NCBI RefSeq assembly: GCF_030268225.1
Contig: NZ_BSQG01000005.1
Span: forward strand, 461,767-525,766
DNA: 64,000 bases
From: Nocardiopsis ansamitocini
GTDB lineage: Bacteria > Actinomycetota > Actinomycetes > Streptosporangiales > Streptosporangiaceae
Reading direction: 5' to 3'
A program made the translations under genes and the position numbers. This document shows, piece after piece, positions 28,125 through 37,221 of this stretch; position 1 is the stretch's first letter; each line of letters opens with the position of its first letter. The notes beneath the pieces are model-generated. The model was not told the DNA's origin, did no database searches, and was given only the letters and a program-made list of their open reading frames with translations.

Positions 28125-28685
28125 TCACGACCTGCCAGGAGACGGGAGAAGGTCGGTGAGAAAGCCCTCGAACTCCTCAGCACTCGGTTTGTCGTCCGTG
28201 AGCAAGGTGTGCAGCAGCAATCCGTCGATCGCACCTGCGACCACCCGTACTCGCACCGGATCGTCGGTATAGCAATTTGCGAATGCCTTGACCGCACCGA
28301 GCCATCCGTCGGTCGCCGATCGCAGATGGGGGCGCCTTGCCGCCAGGAGAAACAACTCGTATTCAGCCAGCAGACGCCCTGGATCAGCCACGACCTGCGA
28401 GAGCAGGACCGCCAGATCACGTCGTCGATCACCTCCGGAAGACAGCCTGCGCATACGCGCCGAGTCCTCTTCCATGACACTGGTCAATGCTGCGGTCAGC
28501 AACTCTCCCAGGCTGGTGAAATGGTAGGTCGATGCGGACGTGGGCATTCCCGCCTCACGGGCCACCTTCCGGTGGCTGACACCCGCCACCCCATCCCGTT
28601 CGATAACCCGCAAGGTCGCCTCGATGAGCGCGTGTCTACGCCTCAGGCCCTTGAGCCTTCGCCCATCCGTTGTGGACTCGTCCAG
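28125..28685 (-). CDS. TetR-family regulator at the left edge of the biosynthetic cluster
   Basis: A roughly 186-residue TetR protein with helix-turn-helix RHALIEATLRVIERDGVAGVSHRKVAREAGMPTSASTYHFTSLGELL and a helical C-terminal domain. The start is inferred: CTG at 28685 has AGGAGGAG immediately upstream and gives the same spacing to LRRR as the paralogous TetR at 33484. A GTG at 28721 is the alternative but has no ribosome binding site. Both TetR proteins share the xGRRLxGLRRR beginning, so they are probably related copies flanking the SARP-exporter pair. Confidence 0.82.
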   Translation of the reverse strand: MDESTTDGRRLKGLRRRHALIEATLRVIERDGVAGVSHRKVAREAGMPTSASTYHFTSLGELLTAALTSVMEEDSARMRRLSSGGDRRRDLAVLLSQVVADPGRLLAEYELFLLAARRPHLRSATDGWLGAVKAFANCYTDDPVRVRVVAGAIDGLLLHTLLTDDKPSAEEFEGFLTDLLPSPGRS

Positions 28686-28839
28686 TTCTCCTCCTACGGG
28701 TCGGGCCTGAAAGCTACTCACCCGGGCCAGTATGCGCGTCCGGCGTCGGCGGGCAAACCACGCGGTACCGGGTTTGACGAAGCAGCGCCGGCCCCGGGCC
28801 CCAAACCGAACGGGCATCCCGGCAGAGCTCAGGAAAGCG

Positions 28840-31713
28840 TCACGAACGTCCCTGCACAGGCATTCCAGGCAGTGTCTTTCCCGGTGGAGACGTTTCGTAG
28901 GCTTTTCTGCCGATGCCCGGAAACGTCTCTTCCCCGCCTACGGCAAACCCGTGCGACTGACCGCGCTCCACCGCACGACGGAGATGGAACTCGGCGGCGC
29001 CGGTGTCTCCGCCGCACAGGGCGACCTTGGCCAACCAGGTGTCGGCCTCGACCTCACCGCGTGTGTAGGAACGCTCTGAAGCCACCTGGAGAGCTCTTTC
29101 ATACATTCTCCCGGCCGCGGCAAGATCACCGTGGACATAAAAGGCACGACCGATGCGGAACAAGGTTTCGACGGCTTCGACCCACAGGCCGAGGCCTTCA
29201 GCCGCCCGCAGGCATTCGCTGAGAAGCCCGGTCACCTCTGCGTGGTTCCCGTCGGTCTCTGCCACACGGGCCAGCGACCGTCCCGCACGCAGGTGCCCCC
29301 AACGGTCACCCAATTGGGCGAACAGCATCGCACTCCTTTCGGCATCGCTGCGCGCCGAAAGAAAATCTTTGCCGTCAAAGCTGTGGTCGGCCCGTTCTGC
29401 GAGGGCCGCGGCTTCCCCCCACCAGTCGGAATGCGAACGCGCGGCGACCAACGCCTCCTCTATCAGGGCCCGTCCCTCCTGATGGCGTCCGACCCGGTAG
29501 AGGGAAGCCCCCACGAACCAATGAAGGCGTGAGCTGAGCACGAGATCCTCGATGCGGATCCGGGCCGGTTTTCCCTCCATGCCCGCCAACCATGCCTCGG
29601 CGATCTCCCGGCTTCCCTCGGCGCTGCCTTCCACCTCAAGTGCCGCCCGGAAAGACCTGCGCGCCTCGGTCAGCCTGCTGCGGAGCAGCCAGTACCAGGC
29701 CAATGCGTTCACCAGTCGCAGCGCGAGAGCCGCCTCACCGTGTCGTACCGCGAGCTCCAGCGCCCTTCGCATGTTGACCGTCTCGGTATCCAGCAGTTCG
29801 AGGAACCGGCCCTGGTCGGGACCGCGCAAATTTCTTTCCGCCGTCTCGGCCTGTGCCACGTGGAAGCGCACGAATTTGAGCCGGACCTCGGCCAGTTCTC
29901 CCGATTCCGCCAGCTGCTCCATGCAGTAGGCCGCGACCGACTCCAGCAGACGGAACCGTTCACCGTCCCGGACCACGAGCGATCGGTCGACCAGGCGCGA
30001 GAGCACGTCCAGGACATCGCGTTCGGGGACGGAGCGGTCGGCGCACACCGTACGCGCGCCGACGAGTGTGCTGCCGTCCGCGCTCACCGCCAGACGGCGC
30101 AGCACCGCCCGTTCCGAATCGGACAGGAGCTCCCAGCTCCAACCGATCATCGCTCGCAGTGTCTGCTGCCGCGTGGGGCGCCCGCGCCCCGGACCGGTGG
30201 GAAGCGCGAACCGGTCGTCCAGCCCTTCGGTGATCTGTTCGGGGCTGAGCACGCGAAGGCGGGTGGCCACCAGTTCCAGGGCAAGCGGTATGCCGTCGAG
30301 CCGCCTGCAAATCGAGGCGATGAACGACGCGTTGTCAGGAGTGATGGCAAAACCGGGCACCGCCGCAGCGGCGCGCTCCACGAACAGCTGGACGGCGCTG
30401 GAACGGCCGATCTCTTCGGCGATCCTGACCGAAGGGACGGTGGGGAGCTTCGGCAGGGCCAACGGCGCCACAGGGCAGACCGTTTCACCAGGAACGTCGA
30501 GTGCCTCCTGAGTGGTCACCAAGGTGTGCGTCACCGCAGCGGCGGCAAGCAGTTCCGTGGCCACGACGGAGACCGGTTCGACCACATGTTCGCAGTTGTC
30601 CAGAAGAATCAGGAGACGTTTGTCGGCGATGGCGACACAAAGCCAGTTCACCAGGTCGACGGGGTCGGATTCGGCCGCCGTGTCGCAGAGGCCCAGTGTC
30701 GTGATGATCCGTTCCGCGACGTCTCCTGCCGAGGCATGGCGGTCCAGGCCGGCAAACTCCACGAGCCAAACTCCGTCGGGAAACTCTTCGGTCAGCGTCC
30801 TGGCCGCCGAGATCGCGAGCCGGGTCTTCCCGACGCCCCCCGGACCGGTCAACGTCACCAACCGACCCCCTTGGCCGGCCGACAGCGCCCTGCGGACGCT
30901 GTCGACTTCCTTCTCCCTCCCGATCAGTGGGGTGGCCGGACTCGGCAGGTTGGTCCGGTACGGGACCGCGGGCACCTCGGCCACCAGGCTCGGCTCCTGA
31001 CGCAGGATCGACGTGTGAAGCCCGCTCAGTGCCGGCCCCGGGTCGACCCCCAATTCCTCGCCGAGCTTGGTCCGGAGGTCGTGGAAGGAGTCCAGCGCCT
31101 CCCCCTGACGCCCGGCCTTGTAGAGGGCGAGCATGTGGAGCGCACGAAGCTGCTCGCGCAACGGATTCAGCTTCACCAATTCACCGAGCTCGGCGATGGT
31201 CGCGCTGTGCTCGCCGAGCTCAAGGCGCGCCGCGGCCCGATGTTCGAGGGCGGCCAACCGCAACTCTTCGAGACGGGTGATCTCCGCGCCGGCGAACGCG
31301 GCGTCGGCGACGTCGGCGTAAGCGGGCCCCCGCCACAATGCCAAGGCGTCGGTCAACACTTTCACCCGGCTGCGCGGGTTGCCGGTGCGGGCCGCCAGTT
31401 CGGTCAGCTGCTGGAACGAGTACGCGTCGAGGCCGTCCCCGTCCAGGTTCAACTGATAGCCCGCCGGCTGACGGACCACCTGGTCCGGGCCGAGCGCACG
31501 TCGCAACTGGGAGATCTTGGTCTGCAGTGTGTTGAGGGGACGACCGGGCGGTGCGTCCCCCCAGAGGTCGTCGATGAGCCGATCGGCGGATATCGGACCT
31601 CCTTGGTGGACCAAGAGGTTCGCCAGGATTGCCCGTACCTTCGCTTCGGGGATCTTTACCTGTCTTCCGCTGGTGTCCCAGGCAGCCAGCGGGCCGAGCA
31701 CCCCGTAACGCAT
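28840..31713 (-). CDS. SARP/AfsR-type pathway regulator with NB-ARC and TPR domains
   Basis: A 957-residue regulator. Residues 1-92 form an OmpR-like winged helix (VRAILANLLVHQGGPISADRLIDDLWG, LQTKISQLRRALG). Residues 93-240 are a bacterial transcriptional activator domain with helical repeats. An NB-ARC ATPase follows: P-loop GPGGVGKTR at 290-298, Walker B RLLILLDNCEHV and LDGIPLALELVA. TPR-like helices run to the C-terminus. This is the AfsR-like long form of SARP, a class that activates antibiotic clusters. The gene diverges from the DHA2 exporter over a 101-base spacer containing a perfect palindrome. It is the best candidate for the cluster's master activator. Confidence 0.92.
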   Translation of the reverse strand: MRYGVLGPLAAWDTSGRQVKIPEAKVRAILANLLVHQGGPISADRLIDDLWGDAPPGRPLNTLQTKISQLRRALGPDQVVRQPAGYQLNLDGDGLDAYSFQQLTELAARTGNPRSRVKVLTDALALWRGPAYADVADAAFAGAEITRLEELRLAALEHRAAARLELGEHSATIAELGELVKLNPLREQLRALHMLALYKAGRQGEALDSFHDLRTKLGEELGVDPGPALSGLHTSILRQEPSLVAEVPAVPYRTNLPSPATPLIGREKEVDSVRRALSAGQGGRLVTLTGPGGVGKTRLAISAARTLTEEFPDGVWLVEFAGLDRHASAGDVAERIITTLGLCDTAAESDPVDLVNWLCVAIADKRLLILLDNCEHVVEPVSVVATELLAAAAVTHTLVTTQEALDVPGETVCPVAPLALPKLPTVPSVRIAEEIGRSSAVQLFVERAAAAVPGFAITPDNASFIASICRRLDGIPLALELVATRLRVLSPEQITEGLDDRFALPTGPGRGRPTRQQTLRAMIGWSWELLSDSERAVLRRLAVSADGSTLVGARTVCADRSVPERDVLDVLSRLVDRSLVVRDGERFRLLESVAAYCMEQLAESGELAEVRLKFVRFHVAQAETAERNLRGPDQGRFLELLDTETVNMRRALELAVRHGEAALALRLVNALAWYWLLRSRLTEARRSFRAALEVEGSAEGSREIAEAWLAGMEGKPARIRIEDLVLSSRLHWFVGASLYRVGRHQEGRALIEEALVAARSHSDWWGEAAALAERADHSFDGKDFLSARSDAERSAMLFAQLGDRWGHLRAGRSLARVAETDGNHAEVTGLLSECLRAAEGLGLWVEAVETLFRIGRAFYVHGDLAAAGRMYERALQVASERSYTRGEVEADTWLAKVALCGGDTGAAEFHLRRAVERGQSHGFAVGGEETFPGIGRKAYETSPPGKTLPGMPVQGRS

Positions 31714-31754
31714 AGCTGAATCCTACCGGCAGAGCCCCCAGTATTTCGTGCGCG

Positions 31755-31770
31755 GACCGTGCGCACGGTC
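31755..31770. promoter_or_regulatory. Perfect 16-bp palindrome upstream of the exporter gene
   Basis: GACCGTGC followed by its exact complement GCACGGTC, 44 bases before the exporter ATG and 42 bases from the SARP start. This is a TetR-type operator candidate for either flanking TetR protein. Confidence 0.6.
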
Positions 31771-31814
31771 GAGGACGATGAAGCCTCTTCCACCTATGAA
31801 GAAGAGGAGCTTCC

Positions 31815-33386
31815 ATGCCCCGGACAAGTGACCGCAGGGCCGGCCCGGCGGAGTGGGGAGGACTTGCCGTCCTGGCACTGCCCACCGTTCTGTTGGGCCT
31901 GGACGTCACCGTCCTGCACTTGGCGTTGCCCTCGCTGGCGGTCGACCTGCGTCCGAGCGGAACCCAGGAACTGTGGATCGTGGACGCCTACGGGTTCTTG
32001 ATCGCCGGTTTCCTCATAACGATGGGGACCCTCGGGGACCGGATCGGCCGTCGCCGGCTCCTCATGATAGGCGGCATCGCTTTTGTCGCTGCCTCACTGG
32101 CTGCCGCCTATTCCACCAGCGCGGAAATGCTGATCGCCGCCCGCGCGGCGTTGGGGATCGCCGGCGCCACTCTCATGCCGTCGACACTGGCACTGATCAG
32201 CAACATGTTCCACAATGCTCAACAGCGTGCCCTCGCGATCGGATTGTGGGCGACGTTCTTCGCCGGCGGGATGGCTGCCGGGCCCCTGGTCGGAGGAGTG
32301 CTGTTGGAGCACTTCTGGTGGGGTGCCGCGTTCTTGTTGGCGATCCCCATGATCGGGATCATGCTGCTGGCCGCGCCTTTCCTGCTCCCCGAGTACCGGG
32401 ACCCGGAGAGCGGCAGGCTCGATCTGCTCAGTGTGGTTCTTTCGCTGGCTGCCATCCTTCCGGTCGTATACGGCATCAAACAGTTCGCGAAGGACGGGCT
32501 AACCGTCGGCGTGATCGCGGCCGTCGTCTCGGGCCTTGTCTTCACGGTCGTGTTCGTCCAACGTCAACGGCTTCTGGCCAGCCCCTTGCTGGACGTGAGC
32601 CTGTTCCGCAACCGGGCATTCAGCGTGGCGCTGGGCATGATGCTCGTCGGGCTGGTCGGCGTCGGCGGGACCATGCTGTTGGTGACGCAGTACCTGCAGT
32701 TGGTGGAAGGGCTCTCCCCCCTGGTGGCCGGCCTGTGGTACGGCCCGCCGGCGTTGATGATGATGCTCTCGGCGATCATCGCGCCGCTGATCGCACGACG
32801 TATCCGCGCGGGATACGTCGTGGCGGGCGTACTCACGCTTTCCGCCGTGGGATACGTCCTCCTCGGCCTCGTCGGAAGCTCCGACGGACTGGTCCTCGTC
32901 GTACTCGGTTTCTCCCTGGTCTATCTGGGGCTGGGAGCGATCGCCGCTCTGGGAACGGATCTGGTCGTCGGAGCGGCACCACCGGAGAAAGCGGGGTCGG
33001 CATCGGCGATGTCGGAGACCGTGCAGGAACTGGGGCTGGCCGCCGGCATCGCGCTCGTGGGCAGCATGGCTGCCGCGGTCTACCGGAACCGCATGCAGGC
33101 TGTCGAGTACTCCGCCGACCTTCCCTCCGATGCTGTCGATTCGGTCGAGAACAGCCTGTCCGGTGCGACTTCGGTTGCCGACCGGGTTCCGGCAGAGGTC
33201 GTGGAACAGGCCAAGGACGCCTTCATATCGGGATTGAACACCGCCGGCGTCGTCGGTGCGGTGACGATTCTGGCCCTGGCGGTCCTGACCGCAGTGACGC
33301 TGAGGCATATCAAGGCCACCGGGGACACGCCGGAAGACGCGGAGCCGAGCAACGCGGAACAATTGCCGGCGCACCCTTCGGGGTGA
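31815..33386 (+). CDS. DHA2 family drug exporter (14-helix MFS)
   Basis: A 523-residue MFS protein of the QacA/SmvA type with about 14 helices. It has the helix-1 motif LDVTVLHLALPSLAVDL, the loop GTLGDRIGRRRLL and the antiporter-type helix ATFFAGGMAAGPLVGGVLL. It would export the cluster product or a toxic cationic compound using the proton gradient. GAGGAG precedes the ATG. It diverges from the SARP gene and is followed by a strong terminator and then a TetR gene, the usual layout for self-resistance under TetR control. Confidence 0.92.
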   Translation: MPRTSDRRAGPAEWGGLAVLALPTVLLGLDVTVLHLALPSLAVDLRPSGTQELWIVDAYGFLIAGFLITMGTLGDRIGRRRLLMIGGIAFVAASLAAAYSTSAEMLIAARAALGIAGATLMPSTLALISNMFHNAQQRALAIGLWATFFAGGMAAGPLVGGVLLEHFWWGAAFLLAIPMIGIMLLAAPFLLPEYRDPESGRLDLLSVVLSLAAILPVVYGIKQFAKDGLTVGVIAAVVSGLVFTVVFVQRQRLLASPLLDVSLFRNRAFSVALGMMLVGLVGVGGTMLLVTQYLQLVEGLSPLVAGLWYGPPALMMMLSAIIAPLIARRIRAGYVVAGVLTLSAVGYVLLGLVGSSDGLVLVVLGFSLVYLGLGAIAALGTDLVVGAAPPEKAGSASAMSETVQELGLAAGIALVGSMAAAVYRNRMQAVEYSADLPSDAVDSVENSLSGATSVADRVPAEVVEQAKDAFISGLNTAGVVGAVTILALAVLTAVTLRHIKATGDTPEDAEPSNAEQLPAHPSG

Positions 33387-33395
33387 GGAACAGCA

Positions 33396-33437
33396 GGGCG
33401 ACCGCTCCCGCTCTCAACAGATCGGGAGCGGTCGCCC
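33396..33437 (+). terminator. 15-bp perfect stem-loop after the exporter
   Basis: GGGCGACCGCTCCCG and CGGGAGCGGTCGCCC pair perfectly around a 12-base loop, ten bases after the stop codon. TT follows, with no longer T run. Confidence 0.85.
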
Positions 33438-33483
33438 TTCAGTGGGTGCAACAGAGAGAACAGAAGATGTCTGGAGGCGATCA

Positions 33484-34065
33484 ATGTCTGGTGACTTCGG
33501 CGATCGCAATGACGGGCGCCTCTCGCGCGGGCTCCGGCGTCGGGAAAAACTGCTCTCGGCCGCCCTGCGCGTGGCCGAAAGGTCAGGAGTGACCGAGGTC
33601 GGACACCGTTCGGTCGCGCGCGAGAGCGGGGTCTCCCCCGGTGCAGTCAGCTACCACTTCCCTGACCGAACGATGCTACTCAAAGCCCTTTTGCGGTACG
33701 CAGCGACCCAATCCGACGCCAAAACGAGTGAGTTGGTGCTGGAAGAACCGGACCGGTTGGGGATACTCGCGGCGTTGGTCGCGGACGCCTCGTCCCATGG
33801 CCGCCGGCGCGCCCTGGTGGAATACGAATTCGCGCTTCTCGCGGTCCGGTACACGAACCTGGGCCGCCCCCCGGGCACCGGCTGGCGTCGGCTGCTGTTC
33901 ACCACCTTGGACGAAATGGCGGTGGAACCGTGGGCCGCTCAACGCGCTGCCGATGAGGTCGAAGGGATCCGCTTCCGCGCCCTGACCGGTTCGGAACGAC
34001 TCACCGCATACGACGTCCGCGCCAGAATCAAGCAGATCCTCGATCCGCAGGGCCGTAGACGGTGA
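33484..34065 (+). CDS. TetR-family repressor downstream of the DHA2 exporter
   Basis: A 193-residue TetR protein. Its DNA-binding region is RREKLLSAALRVAERSGVTEVGHRSVARESGVSPGAVSYHFPDRTMLLKALL. ATG at 33484 follows GGAGGCGATCA. It resembles the TetR protein at 28125. It sits between two terminators, so it has its own promoter in the short gap. The likely target is the exporter promoter with the 31755 palindrome. Confidence 0.88.
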   Translation: MSGDFGDRNDGRLSRGLRRREKLLSAALRVAERSGVTEVGHRSVARESGVSPGAVSYHFPDRTMLLKALLRYAATQSDAKTSELVLEEPDRLGILAALVADASSHGRRRALVEYEFALLAVRYTNLGRPPGTGWRRLLFTTLDEMAVEPWAAQRAADEVEGIRFRALTGSERLTAYDVRARIKQILDPQGRRR

Positions 34066-34072
34066 GGAACGA

Positions 34073-34120
34073 AGCCCTGCCTCTGCACTGTCACAAAAAC
34101 GACGGCACAGAGGCAGGGCT
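34073..34120 (+). terminator. Terminator after the second TetR gene
   Basis: AGCCCTGCCTCTG pairs perfectly with CAGAGGCAGGGCT around a 22-base A-rich loop, starting eight bases after the stop. Confidence 0.8.
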
Positions 34121-34348
34121 CGAAGGAGTTGTCAGGACTGCGCCGTGCCACCGGGGCCAACACGACGCGCGCCGCACGACACCGACGGTCGGGGCCCGAA
34201 CAAGCCCGCGACCGATGAACAGCACGGGTTCGAGTCACCTTCTCGGGGCTCTCGTTGTTGCAGGAGCCCGCCAGGAGCGACACCGAGTCCGCGGCGTGGG
34301 CCACCCGTGGGCCGGCGTCGAACGACGATCCGGCAGGCACCCGCTCGT

Positions 34349-35758
34349 CTATACGACCGGCGGAGCACCGTCCCAGGGACGAAGCTCTTCGATCTGGGCT
34401 GCCAACGACAGGAGCACGTCTTCGGCGCCCGGACGACCGACGAGTTGCATACCGACCGGGACCCCGTGCTCACTGACCCCGCAGGGGATACTGATCGCCG
34501 GTTGGCCCGTCATGTTGAAGGGGTAACCGAATGCCAGCATGTCGGCGTACTCTCGCCATCGCTCCGCGAATCGATCCCCCTTCGGCCCCTCCCCTGTTTT
34601 GTAGGGCGGCCGAGTCGTCGTCGGGGTGACCAGCACGTCGTAGCGGTCCCAGAACCCGAGTACACGAGCGGAGAGAACGCGGCAGGAGCTCACGGCAGCG
34701 CAGTAATCGCCAGCGGTCATCCGCTCGCCGTGCCTTGCGATATCCAGCGAGGTCGGCTCCACCTTGCCCAGTTCTCCTACGGGAATACTCTCCACCAGGG
34801 CTGCCACGTTGCCGGCCATGATCGCAAGAAACGAATCCAACATCCCCTTCAGCTCGGGGGTGTCCTCGGAGAGCGAATGGGGAAGCTTATCGAAAACGGT
34901 CAAAGCATGACGAACGCTCTCCGCGATTCCGGCGTCCATCTCTCCGTGCGGCGGAGCGAGCGTCCACGCGATCCTGAGCTGTTCAGGGGCCCGGTCGCAG
35001 GCGTTCAGGAAGAAACCAGCCTTCTGCAATGGCAGACCGTAGGGGTCCCCGGTCATCGGCCCCGAGACCACGTCGAGCATGAGGGCGGCATCCCGTACGG
35101 TTCGTGCCATGGGGCTGCTGATCGCAAGGCCGGCCCAATGCTCGAATGCGCTGGGCCCCCACGGGATCCGTCCACGGGTCGGCTTGATTCCGACGATCCC
35201 GCACGCGGCGGCAGGGGCACGTCCGGAACCACCGCCGTCAGCGGCAAGGGCCAGAGGAGCCAGACCGGCGGCAACCGCCGCGGCCGCCCCACCGCTTGAA
35301 CCCCCGGGGCCAAATTCCAGGTTCCAGGGGTTGCACGTCGCACCGTGCCGCGCGTTCTCGGTCGTCGCGCGAAGCCCGAATTCCGGCATCACGGTCCCGC
35401 CGAGGATGACGGCTCCCGCCTCCTTCAGACGTCTCACGGCTTCGGTATCGAAATCAGGAACATATTCTGTGATGGCACCCGACCCGTTGGAGAAGGGAAG
35501 CCCTGCGACTTCATGGACGTCTTTCACGACGACCGGGACGCCTGCCAGCGATTCGCCCCTTAGTCGGGGGGTCGAGTCCACGCGCTGAGCGTCGGCCCTC
35601 GCCGCGTCTTCACGCAAGGAGGCCATGGCGTTGATTCTGGGTTCGACGTCACGGATCAATTGGAATCGCTCGGCGACCAGTTTTTCTGCGGCCCCGGGAT
35701 TGTCTGCGACGTGTGATCGAATTTGGAGCGCGGTGACAGGTGTGGACGGCTCGTTCAT
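34349..35758 (-). CDS. Amidase-signature family hydrolase in the NRPS cluster
   Basis: A 469-residue amidase. The Ser-Ser-Lys triad is visible: K79 (VVVKD), S154 in GPGGSSGG and the nucleophile S178 in ADGGGSGRAPAA. The surrounding signature FGPGGSSGGAAAAVAAGLAPLALAAD is classic. It hydrolyses an amide, or in some biosynthetic pathways transfers an acyl group. It is the third gene of a leftward operon after the LuxR-type regulator and the condensation protein. A role in removing a protecting acyl group from the NRPS product, or in resistance, is possible but inferred. AAGGGGA precedes the ATG. Confidence 0.9.
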   Translation of the reverse strand: MNEPSTPVTALQIRSHVADNPGAAEKLVAERFQLIRDVEPRINAMASLREDAARADAQRVDSTPRLRGESLAGVPVVVKDVHEVAGLPFSNGSGAITEYVPDFDTEAVRRLKEAGAVILGGTVMPEFGLRATTENARHGATCNPWNLEFGPGGSSGGAAAAVAAGLAPLALAADGGGSGRAPAAACGIVGIKPTRGRIPWGPSAFEHWAGLAISSPMARTVRDAALMLDVVSGPMTGDPYGLPLQKAGFFLNACDRAPEQLRIAWTLAPPHGEMDAGIAESVRHALTVFDKLPHSLSEDTPELKGMLDSFLAIMAGNVAALVESIPVGELGKVEPTSLDIARHGERMTAGDYCAAVSSCRVLSARVLGFWDRYDVLVTPTTTRPPYKTGEGPKGDRFAERWREYADMLAFGYPFNMTGQPAISIPCGVSEHGVPVGMQLVGRPGAEDVLLSLAAQIEELRPWDGAPPVV

Positions 35759-35847
35759 CGGTCCCCTTTTCCATGAGATGAGTACTGGCCGAACGGAAAG
35801 TCTCGGGTTGCCGAGTGGCGGGCACGGGTAGGCGGAACAGTTCTCGA

Positions 35848-37179
35848 TCAGGCGGTGTGGGTCAGCAGGATGTCCAGGGAATCGTCGGCGATCCGCTCAG
35901 CACGATCGCGTGAGACAAGACCGTCGACATAGGTGAAGTTCAGACTCAGACACCCATGGGTGGTCGTCGCGGCAACCACGAGGACGCCGGTAACCGAGAT
36001 TCCCGCGGCGAAATCGGCATCCACGACGGTGAACCCGCCGACGGATTCGGGAATCGGCTGCACTCCGATGTTGGACAGGCAGAGGTTGATAGGTCCTTCC
36101 TTGTCCATATAGTCGAGGAGTTCCATGCTCTCTTCGATTCCGGCCGGCACCCGCGCGCTCAAGTCACTGATCATCGAAAAATGCTCACCGCGGGCGCGTC
36201 TTTCCGCAAGGTCGGCGTTGACCGACCCGGCCACGGCCCAGATATCGAATTCAGGGTTGCATTTGATCATCGTCGGCAGAGTGGCGACATAGGTGCCCGC
36301 CTCGTCCGGGCGCACCAGAGAATCCAGTTCCGTTCTGAAACTCACCGGTGAACCGATCATGAAATAGGTTCCCGCAGGTGTTCCCGCGTCTCTGTGCACA
36401 GCTTCGACCAGACACGCGGCGAGAGCGCCGTGAACGGTCACCGACCTCTTTCGGCAGGCAGTCGACAGGGCCTTCGTCGCCGCTGCGTCCAAACGACGAT
36501 GGACGAGCCGGGTCCTGCGGTCGCGGAAGTCCACATGCCGTTCCCGAGGAACACGGACGGGAGCATGACGGGCGACGTCCAGGCTGTCACGGTTCCTTTT
36601 CTGTTCGGCTGCTCCCGCTCCGCGGAACGAGCGGTACGGGTCGGGAAAGAGGTCCTCCGTGGCGGCGAGCCGCCGATGGGGAGGCGCGGAGGAGACGTCG
36701 CGTGGATGTTGCGCGGCCGTCTCGACCCACTGCTGGAGAAGAGAGACGGCGGTGGTGCCGTCCGCGATCGCGTGGTGCAGGACGAGCACGAGTTCGTGTA
36801 CGCCGTTTTCGCCCCGGTCCGAAGCCGTGCTCGTTACGGCGGCCCGCACGAGCGGCCCCGAGCGCCAGTCCGTCCCGACGGACAGGTACCGGGAATCGGC
36901 GTCGTCCTCCCAAAGCGCGCTCGAACCGACCCGCCCCGACCCGGCCCGGGTCCACTCAAGAGGAATCGGGCACTTCGACTCGACGAATTCCGGACCTTTT
37001 TCCCCTATCTTCTCTATGGCGACACCGAGCAATGGATGGCGCCGCTGCAACGAATCAAGGGATTCGCGCGCCACCGCGAGGGAAAAATATCCTTCTATCC
37101 GCATCCTTCCAACGACGTTGAGTGGGGAAATCTGGTCAGCAATCCAGTACCAACGCTCCAAATTACTAAGTGGACGCAA
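35848..37179 (-). CDS. Stand-alone condensation/acyltransferase (PapA-like)
   Basis: A 443-residue single-domain member of the CoA-dependent acyltransferase/condensation superfamily. It begins RPLSNLERWYWIADQ, like polyketide-associated (Pap) acyltransferases. The catalytic motif HHAIADG is at H135-D140, and the late ISVTGVLVVAATTTHGCLSLNFTYVDGLVS strand is typical. It would join an acyl group, from a carrier protein or CoA, to an amine or alcohol. The start is TTG at 37179 with AAGGAG eight bases ahead; a longer TTG frame from 37221 lacks one. It is 42 bases downstream of the LuxR-type gene and may acylate the NRPS product. Confidence 0.82.
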   Translation of the reverse strand: MRPLSNLERWYWIADQISPLNVVGRMRIEGYFSLAVARESLDSLQRRHPLLGVAIEKIGEKGPEFVESKCPIPLEWTRAGSGRVGSSALWEDDADSRYLSVGTDWRSGPLVRAAVTSTASDRGENGVHELVLVLHHAIADGTTAVSLLQQWVETAAQHPRDVSSAPPHRRLAATEDLFPDPYRSFRGAGAAEQKRNRDSLDVARHAPVRVPRERHVDFRDRRTRLVHRRLDAAATKALSTACRKRSVTVHGALAACLVEAVHRDAGTPAGTYFMIGSPVSFRTELDSLVRPDEAGTYVATLPTMIKCNPEFDIWAVAGSVNADLAERRARGEHFSMISDLSARVPAGIEESMELLDYMDKEGPINLCLSNIGVQPIPESVGGFTVVDADFAAGISVTGVLVVAATTTHGCLSLNFTYVDGLVSRDRAERIADDSLDILLTHTA

Positions 37180-37221
37180 AACAAAATCTCCTTGTCGTGG
37201 AACATGGTTCAAGCAGTTCAA

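Noticed and set aside
29740..31719. 659-residue frame antisense to the SARP gene
   Set aside because: No domain or ribosome binding site; the SARP frame carries winged-helix, BTAD and P-loop motifs.
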